Below, one piece after another: positions 41,474 to 45,308 of a stretch of 45,308 nucleotides of DNA. Positions within the stretch are counted from its first letter, which is position 1. The number at the start of each line of letters is the position of its first letter. The notes beneath the pieces were generated by a model. It worked only from the letters and a program-made list of their open reading frames with translations. It ran no database searches and was not told where the DNA came from. The position numbers and the translations under genes were made by a program. This DNA comes from Halobacteriales archaeon QS_8_69_73 (lineage in GTDB: Archaea; Halobacteriota; Halobacteria; Halobacteriales; Haloarculaceae), in NCBI GenBank assembly GCA_003022945.1, contig PXRZ01000049.1, positions 1 to 45,308 on the forward strand, read 5' to 3'.

Positions 41474-41576
41474 GCTCTGTCTTACAGGATTTCGGTAAGA
41501 CGAGACGTGTCGGGGAGAGGCTCATTATATGGCTCCAAAGTAACTGTTTTTGTAGTTGTGGGACTGCTGTCGTTGT

Positions 41577-42077
41577 ATGTATGAGAACGTGGAGCAGTAC
41601 GATGACAGCACCATCATCAAGTATGACCACGATATCCTAATCCCAGTCAATAGAGAGATAACAAGGAACCACGACACAGTTAGAATCTATCACGACGAGG
41701 GTACAGTTATGTATAAATCAGACGAAGGTAGCTGGGAGTATGCGTATCTTGATCTAGATGGCTGCGACGAAGGAGAAGCAACAGCGTTGATTAACACGCT
41801 GTACAAAGGATATGAAGCAGTAGAGGAGGGATATTTAGTCCCATTAGATGCCGCGCAATGTGACAGTGTGTGCGATTTAAGAGAAGAGATTGAAATCTTT
41901 GATATTCGGTATGTTTGCGGCGACACGCTGTATGTTCGTAAGCCCAAAAGTGCAGACGACAGCATCGAATTAGAGGAGTGTCAACAGAAAAAGCTGCGGG
42001 CTTTCATGACAAGTATCCCAATGCACTTTTTAGTTAGTCCACTAGCAGTTATCGTGGATTTGGACGACTACGACTAA
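41577..42077 (+). CDS. Unknown 166-aa protein in AT-rich islet
   Basis: It starts MYENVEQYDDSTIIKYDHDI at ATG 41577; a TTG at 41556 would add seven residues. It is strand-rich, with the segments VRIYHDEGTVMYKSDEGSW and LYVRKPKSADDSIELEECQQ. The end is hydrophobic (MHFLVSPLAVIVDLDDYD). No family is recognised. A TATTATATGG element lies about 50 bases upstream, suggesting a short leader. It is the last gene before the truncated transcription factor S gene, which points the other way. Confidence 0.6.
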   Translation: MYENVEQYDDSTIIKYDHDILIPVNREITRNHDTVRIYHDEGTVMYKSDEGSWEYAYLDLDGCDEGEATALINTLYKGYEAVEEGYLVPLDAAQCDSVCDLREEIEIFDIRYVCGDTLYVRKPKSADDSIELEECQQKKLRAFMTSIPMHFLVSPLAVIVDLDDYD

Positions 42078-42263
42078 TGCCACAAAAAACACTACAGCGA
42101 CGGACGATAATCCTTGTTTGCTTGTCGTAACTGTTCGTCTCTAACCTGTAAATAGGTCTTCACTGATTCACGCGTCGAGAAGAGGCTCATTTAGACCAAT
42201 AGCCGAGTGCGGAGGAAGCAGTGGCGTCCCAGAGTTTCAGGACGAGCGACGAGAGCCGTAGTC

Positions 42264-42530
42264 TCAGTAACTATCATTTTCTTTATTCTGCTTGATCGTG
42301 TACCAGGCTTCGCCGTGGCCGCAGTCGTCGCAGGTGACGTCGTCGGCGGTCGGCTTGCCCTCGAAGTCGGCGTCCGGCGACGACTCGATGACGTCGTCGT
42401 CGGACTGCGCTTCGGTCGTGACGAGTTCGTCCCCCCGGTCGGCGTCCTTCGACCGTCTCGCGCCGCAGGACGAACAGACCATCTCCCCGCCACGGGAGTG
42501 CATCATCGAACCGCAGTCGTCGCAGAACAT
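42264..42530 (-). CDS. Transcription factor S / RpoM-like protein, C-terminally truncated
   Basis: An 88-residue protein. It begins MFCDDCGSMMHSRGGEMVCS, the N-terminal zinc ribbon of TFS (CxxC-x14-CxxC), followed by the acidic linker and NFEGK-like DADFEGKPTADDVTCDDCGHGEAWYTIKQ. In full-length TFS (about 105-110 residues) the second ribbon continues with an acidic DE hairpin tip and a final CxxC, which drive transcript cleavage by RNA polymerase. Here translation ends NKENDSY, so the catalytic hairpin and two cysteines are missing. The break coincides with the edge of the AT-rich islet, as if recombination replaced the 3' end. Confidence 0.85.
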   Translation of the reverse strand: MFCDDCGSMMHSRGGEMVCSSCGARRSKDADRGDELVTTEAQSDDDVIESSPDADFEGKPTADDVTCDDCGHGEAWYTIKQNKENDSY

Positions 42531-42575
42531 ACTGGTCGAAGAACTCGTGCGGCGAAAAGCGTGTCGCGCGGCGGC

Positions 42576-42947
42576 TCACCCCAGGTCGAGGAGGTCGGTC
42601 GCCTCCTGGCGCTCGGCGACGACGGGGCAGTTGCGGACCCGGAAGTGCTCGCTGTCGACCACCTCGACGATCTCGGTGTCGGGGTTGAGACACCGCGTGT
42701 CCGGCGGGTCCGAGAGGAACCGACACCCCTGGCAGTAGCGGCCCTTCGGGACGACGGCGTCCTCGCCGTCGCGTTCGATCTCCGGGGCGGCGTCGGTACC
42801 CTCCTCGGCCAGCCGCTCGAAGAGGTCCCCGTCCTCGGCGGTCGGCCCGCCGCCGCCCGACAGCTTCGCCCAGACGTCCTCGTCGGCCGGCTCGACGTCG
42901 GCGAAGGGGTCGTCGGGATCCTCGGCGTCGTCTGGCTCCTCACTCAT
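42576..42947 (-). CDS. Four-cysteine haloarchaeal protein, unknown function
   Basis: A 123-residue protein from ATG 42947 (MSEEPDDAEDPDDPFADVEP). The acidic N-terminal half contains DEDVWAKLSGGG, and the C-terminal half has RYCQGCRFLSDPPDTRCLNPDT and FRVRNCPVVAERQEA. The four Cys (CxxC, C, C) probably hold zinc or a small Fe-S cluster. It overlaps the 3' end of the upstream coiled-coil protein gene, so the two are coupled. I recall this pair as conserved in haloarchaea, unverified. Confidence 0.72.
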   Translation of the reverse strand: MSEEPDDAEDPDDPFADVEPADEDVWAKLSGGGGPTAEDGDLFERLAEEGTDAAPEIERDGEDAVVPKGRYCQGCRFLSDPPDTRCLNPDTEIVEVVDSEHFRVRNCPVVAERQEATDLLDLG

Positions 42948-43728
42948 CGTCGTCTCCACCTCCGCCGGACGACGTCTCCGGCCCGACGAGCGTCGCCCGG
43001 GTGAATATCAGTCCGGCCGTGGTGACGTCCCGCAGCTCGGCGTCGCAGTGCGGGCAGGCCGGGTCGGTCAGCAGCGGCACGGAGACCGACTCCCCGCAGC
43101 TGTCGCAGCTGGCGTCGGTGACGTCCTGGCGGTTCGCCGTCCGGCGGAGCCGGTCCAGCTGGCGGGTCCGGTCGTCGCCGCGGTCGACCGTCCGGTCCCG
43201 TAGTTCGAGGACGACCCGCGCCAGCGTGTCGAGCTTCGCGCCGACGTCGTCCAGGTCGGCCTCCTGCGTCGAGACGTCGTCGGACAGCTCCGTGGCGTCC
43301 GCGGCGACGCCGTCGAGCCGGTCGGCAAGCCGGTCGAACTCCTCGTGGGTGTGATCGGCGTCGGCCCGGCTCCGGAGCGCGTCCCGGAGCTGGAGCACGC
43401 GGTTGCGGACGGACTTGAGGTCCTCCTCGATCTCCGACTCGAGAGTGTCGACGCGGTCGTCGACGGCCCCGGCGTCGACGTCGCGGTCGGCGAGCTGTGT
43501 TTCGACCTCCGTCCGGACCTCCTCGCGGAGCGTCTCGAGGTCCGGAGCGGAGCCGCCGGCGTCGGTGTTTCCGTCGAGGTCGGCCGCCGCGCGGTAGGCG
43601 CTCACCACCTGTACGAGCAGCTCCTCGCGGTCGACGTCGAGCGAGGCGGCGTGCTCGTCAACCCACTCCTCGAGCGGCGGTGGCAGCGAGACGGACAACT
43701 CCGGCTCATCGGCCGACTCGGTCGCCAT
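42940..43728 (-). CDS. Coiled-coil protein with C-terminal zinc ribbon
   Basis: A 262-residue protein. Residues 8-50 (ELSVSLPPPLEEWVDEHAASL) look like a small binding domain. Residues about 65-195 form a long coiled coil with heptads (LESEIEEDLKSVRNRVLQLR). A zinc ribbon CDSCGESVSVPLL...CPHCDAELRDV follows at about 209-235, and the tail is acidic. No membrane segment is present. The architecture suggests an oligomeric scaffold or DNA-associated protein; the exact role is unknown. It is first in a two-gene unit, with a TATA-like box at 43753-43760. Confidence 0.75.
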   Translation of the reverse strand: MATESADEPELSVSLPPPLEEWVDEHAASLDVDREELLVQVVSAYRAAADLDGNTDAGGSAPDLETLREEVRTEVETQLADRDVDAGAVDDRVDTLESEIEEDLKSVRNRVLQLRDALRSRADADHTHEEFDRLADRLDGVAADATELSDDVSTQEADLDDVGAKLDTLARVVLELRDRTVDRGDDRTRQLDRLRRTANRQDVTDASCDSCGESVSVPLLTDPACPHCDAELRDVTTAGLIFTRATLVGPETSSGGGGDDDE

Positions 43729-43752
43729 CGAGCCGGTTTAGACGCGGTGTAC

Positions 43753-43760
43753 GGTTAAAG
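43753..43760 (-). promoter_or_regulatory. TATA-like box of the coiled-coil/four-cysteine operon
   Basis: CTTTAACC on the minus strand, 25-32 bases before ATG 43728. It fits a leaderless transcript for both genes. Confidence 0.5.
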
Positions 43761-43781
43761 ATTCGCCCTTGCTCGGGAGCC

Positions 43782-44241
43782 GTGTTTAGCTACGCGAGAG
43801 CCGGTCGGTCGGCCGGCGTCGGGGGACCTCGGACGGGGCCGACCGCTCGCGCGGCGAGGCCGAGCGAGTGAAGCGAGCGAGGGCTCGGTAGAGCGACGCT
43901 CTGCCGGTGACCGCAGGGGGCCGCGGAGCGTCGTTCGGAAGCCCGCCGGTCGTCCGTGATTACGAAACTCTTCGAGTTTCGGACGACAGCGAGCAGTAGC
44001 GAGGCGCGACCTGCGAGGCCGACCGGAGGGAGGCCTCGGTTGAGCCGAGCGGTGGGAACCGCGAGGCAGGGAGCGCCTCGACGCGAACGGGGTCCTCGCG
44101 AGTGAAACGAGCGAGGGCTCAGCAGAGCTCTGCTTTGCCGGTGAGCGAAGCGACCCGTGAGCCACAGCCCGACAGCGGAAGGGGGCGTTCGGGCACGCCG
44201 CTATCACCGCCAAGGACGCTACTCCTTCCTCACTAAACACT
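43782..44241. repeat. MITE-like hairpin repeat, copy B (GTGTTTAG inverted ends)
   Basis: A 460-bp non-coding element with perfect 8-bp inverted ends, GTGTTTAG (43782-43789) and CTAAACAC (44233-44240). Its minus strand aligns with copy A (2743-3050) through most of its length. It also contains about 80 bases (about 43927-44009) shared with the region at 1198-1281, so it is longer than copy A. The interior is a chain of palindromes, such as CGAAACTCTTCGAGTTTCG and AGCAGAGCTCTGCT. It separates the coiled-coil gene from the shikimate kinase gene. Confidence 0.65.
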
Positions 44242-44293
44242 ACTGTCGTGGCAACCGCCACCGATTAGTAGCCGCCGCGGCGAGCTACGGGCG

Positions 44294-45142
44294 ATGGAAG
44301 GCCGCGCAGCGGCCCCGGCGGCGGGCACCGTGCTGAACGCCCTGGCGAACGGCTACGGCGCCGCCTTCGCCATCGACGCCCACACCGAGGCGACCGTCGA
44401 ACTGGACGGGACGGGCGAGGTGACCGCCGAGGTCGCCGGCGCGCCGGACGCCGACACGGGATTGATCGAGCGGTGCGTGGCGGCGGCCGTCGAGCGGGTC
44501 GGCGACGGCGAGGGCGGCCACGTCCGCACCGAAAGCGACGTACCGATAGCCGCCGGGCTGAAGTCCTCCAGCGCCGCCGCCAACGCGACGATGCTGGCGG
44601 CGCTGTCGGCGCTCGACGCCGCCGACGAGCTCTCCCGGAAGGCTGCCTGCCGGCTCGGCGTCGACGCCGCCCGCGACGCCGGCGTCACCGTCACCGGCGC
44701 CTTCGACGACGCCTCCGCGTCGATGCTCGGCGGCATTACCGTCACCGACAATGACGCCGACGAGCTGCTCCGGCGGGACGAACCCGGGTGGGAGGTCCTC
44801 GTCTACACGCCCGACGAGCGGGCACTATCGGCCGACGCCGACGTCTCGCGGTGCGAGCGCGTCGCCCCGGCGGCCGACGTCGTCCGCGAGCTGGCCGTCG
44901 GTGGCGACTACGAGCGGGCGATGTGCGTCAACGGTCTCGCCTTCTGTGCGGCGCTGGGCTACCCGACGGAGCCGCTCCTCGAGGCGATGCCGGAGGCGGC
45001 GGCGTCGCTGTCGGGGACCGGCCCGAGCTACACGGCCGTCGGCGACCGCGAGACGCTATGCGAGCTGGAGACGGTCTGGGCGCGACGAGAGGGACACACA
45101 TGGCTGACAACGACACACCCGACGGGAGCGAGGACGCTGTGA
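44294..45142 (+). CDS. aroK: Archaeal-type shikimate kinase (GHMP superfamily)
   Basis: A 282-residue enzyme that makes shikimate 3-phosphate for aromatic amino-acid synthesis. It belongs to the archaeal GHMP group, unrelated to bacterial P-loop AroK. Marks are GTVLNALANGYGAAFAID at the N-terminus, the GHMP ATP loop PIAAGLKSSSAAANA at about 84-98, VTVTGAFDDASASMLGG and the C-terminal LSGTGPSYTAVG. The start is the ATG at 44294. The stop overlaps the chorismate mutase gene, which serves the same pathway, as in many haloarchaea. All motifs are intact. Confidence 0.95.
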   Translation: MEGRAAAPAAGTVLNALANGYGAAFAIDAHTEATVELDGTGEVTAEVAGAPDADTGLIERCVAAAVERVGDGEGGHVRTESDVPIAAGLKSSSAAANATMLAALSALDAADELSRKAACRLGVDAARDAGVTVTGAFDDASASMLGGITVTDNDADELLRRDEPGWEVLVYTPDERALSADADVSRCERVAPAADVVRELAVGGDYERAMCVNGLAFCAALGYPTEPLLEAMPEAAASLSGTGPSYTAVGDRETLCELETVWARREGHTWLTTTHPTGARTL

Positions 45143-45308
45143 GCGACGACCACGACGGGCGAGCCGACGACGGCGGCGCCGGCACCGACCCCGCGGAGAT
45201 GAGCCTCGAGGAGCTCCGGACGGAGATTCGGGCCATCGACCGCGAGATCGTCGAGCTCATCGCCCAGCGGACGTACGTCGCCGAGAGCATCGCCGCGGTG
45301 AAACGCCA
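45100..45308 (+). CDS. Chorismate mutase (AroQ class), partial at window edge
   Basis: The N-terminal 69 residues are visible. After an acidic low-complexity head (MADNDTPDGSEDAVSDDHDG), SLEELRTEIRAIDREIVELI and AQRTYVAESIAAVK match the first long helix of AroQ-type mutases, with the conserved Arg and Asp in L-x-x-x-R-x-x-I-D and Arg in QR. The enzyme converts chorismate to prephenate. The ATG at 45100 lies inside the shikimate kinase gene; a GTG at 45139 would give a GTGA four-base overlap and is equally plausible. The C-terminus lies beyond the window. Confidence 0.88.
   Translation, partial: MADNDTPDGSEDAVSDDHDGRADDGGAGTDPAEMSLEELRTEIRAIDREIVELIAQRTYVAESIAAVKR

Noticed and set aside
43755-44261. 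Minus-strand frame of 168 codons
   Set aside because: It lies wholly in repeat copy B, and its sequence follows the hairpins.

Overview
The window reads as chromosomal DNA of a halophilic archaeon (class Halobacteria). The proteins are strongly acidic, codons are GC-rich, many genes have a TATA-like box 25-32 bases before the start codon and no obvious Shine-Dalgarno site (leaderless style), and the families are archaeal or haloarchaeal: GHMP-type shikimate kinase next to chorismate mutase, tRNase Z, deoxyhypusine synthase, transcription factor S, DUF7123-like and DUF7521-like small proteins. I cannot name the genus. No rRNA, tRNA or CRISPR array was seen.

Layout. 0-7.6 kb: housekeeping and metabolic genes (RDD membrane protein, SRAP protein, MmgE/PrpD protein with a lipid kinase, a REC-PAS-PAS protein, an FAH-family enzyme), separated by hairpin-rich repeats. 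7.7-9.6 kb: a universal stress protein gene whose 5' end is interrupted by an IS200/IS605 (IS1341-type) element carrying a frameshifted tnpB and a 42-residue AbrB/MazE-like gene. 9.7-17.2 kb: small regulators and membrane proteins, a P-loop kinase, a lipoprotein, a broken phosphatase, a THI5/NMT1-like protein, an RNase HI-like protein, tRNase Z and a pentapeptide-repeat protein. 17.3-21.2 kb: a helicase and exonuclease pair resembling bacterial MrfA/MrfB, the helicase broken. 21.8-25.9 kb: a Tat-exported substrate-binding lipoprotein, ATPase and two permeases of the polyamine/iron importer type; the ATPase lacks its signature motif and Walker B. 26.6-31.5 kb: an accessory stretch, AT-rich in its later part, with a nucleotidyltransferase pair, VapBC, a two-gene unknown operon and a nonsense-mutated DUF262/DUF1524 gene. 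31.5-40.4 kb: GC-rich core with a tandem-domain protein, a putative IS605-derived non-autonomous element, a broken deoxyhypusine synthase gene, a large sensor kinase, an ABC exporter, a YkgJ-type protein and an MBL-like protein. 40.5-42.2 kb: an AT-rich islet of orphan genes abutting a truncated transcription factor S gene. 42.5-45.3 kb: zinc-ribbon proteins, a 460-bp repeat, shikimate kinase and the start of chorismate mutase.

Two patterns stand out. First, about eight genes are damaged, several by loss of exactly the catalytic core (DEAH region, ABC signature/Walker B, the middle of deoxyhypusine synthase). This is either real decay or an assembly artefact, and read mapping would decide. 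Second, a family of non-coding hairpin-rich repeats with inverted GTGTTTAG ends occurs at 2.7-3.05 kb and 43.8-44.2 kb, with related sequence at 1.0-1.4 kb.
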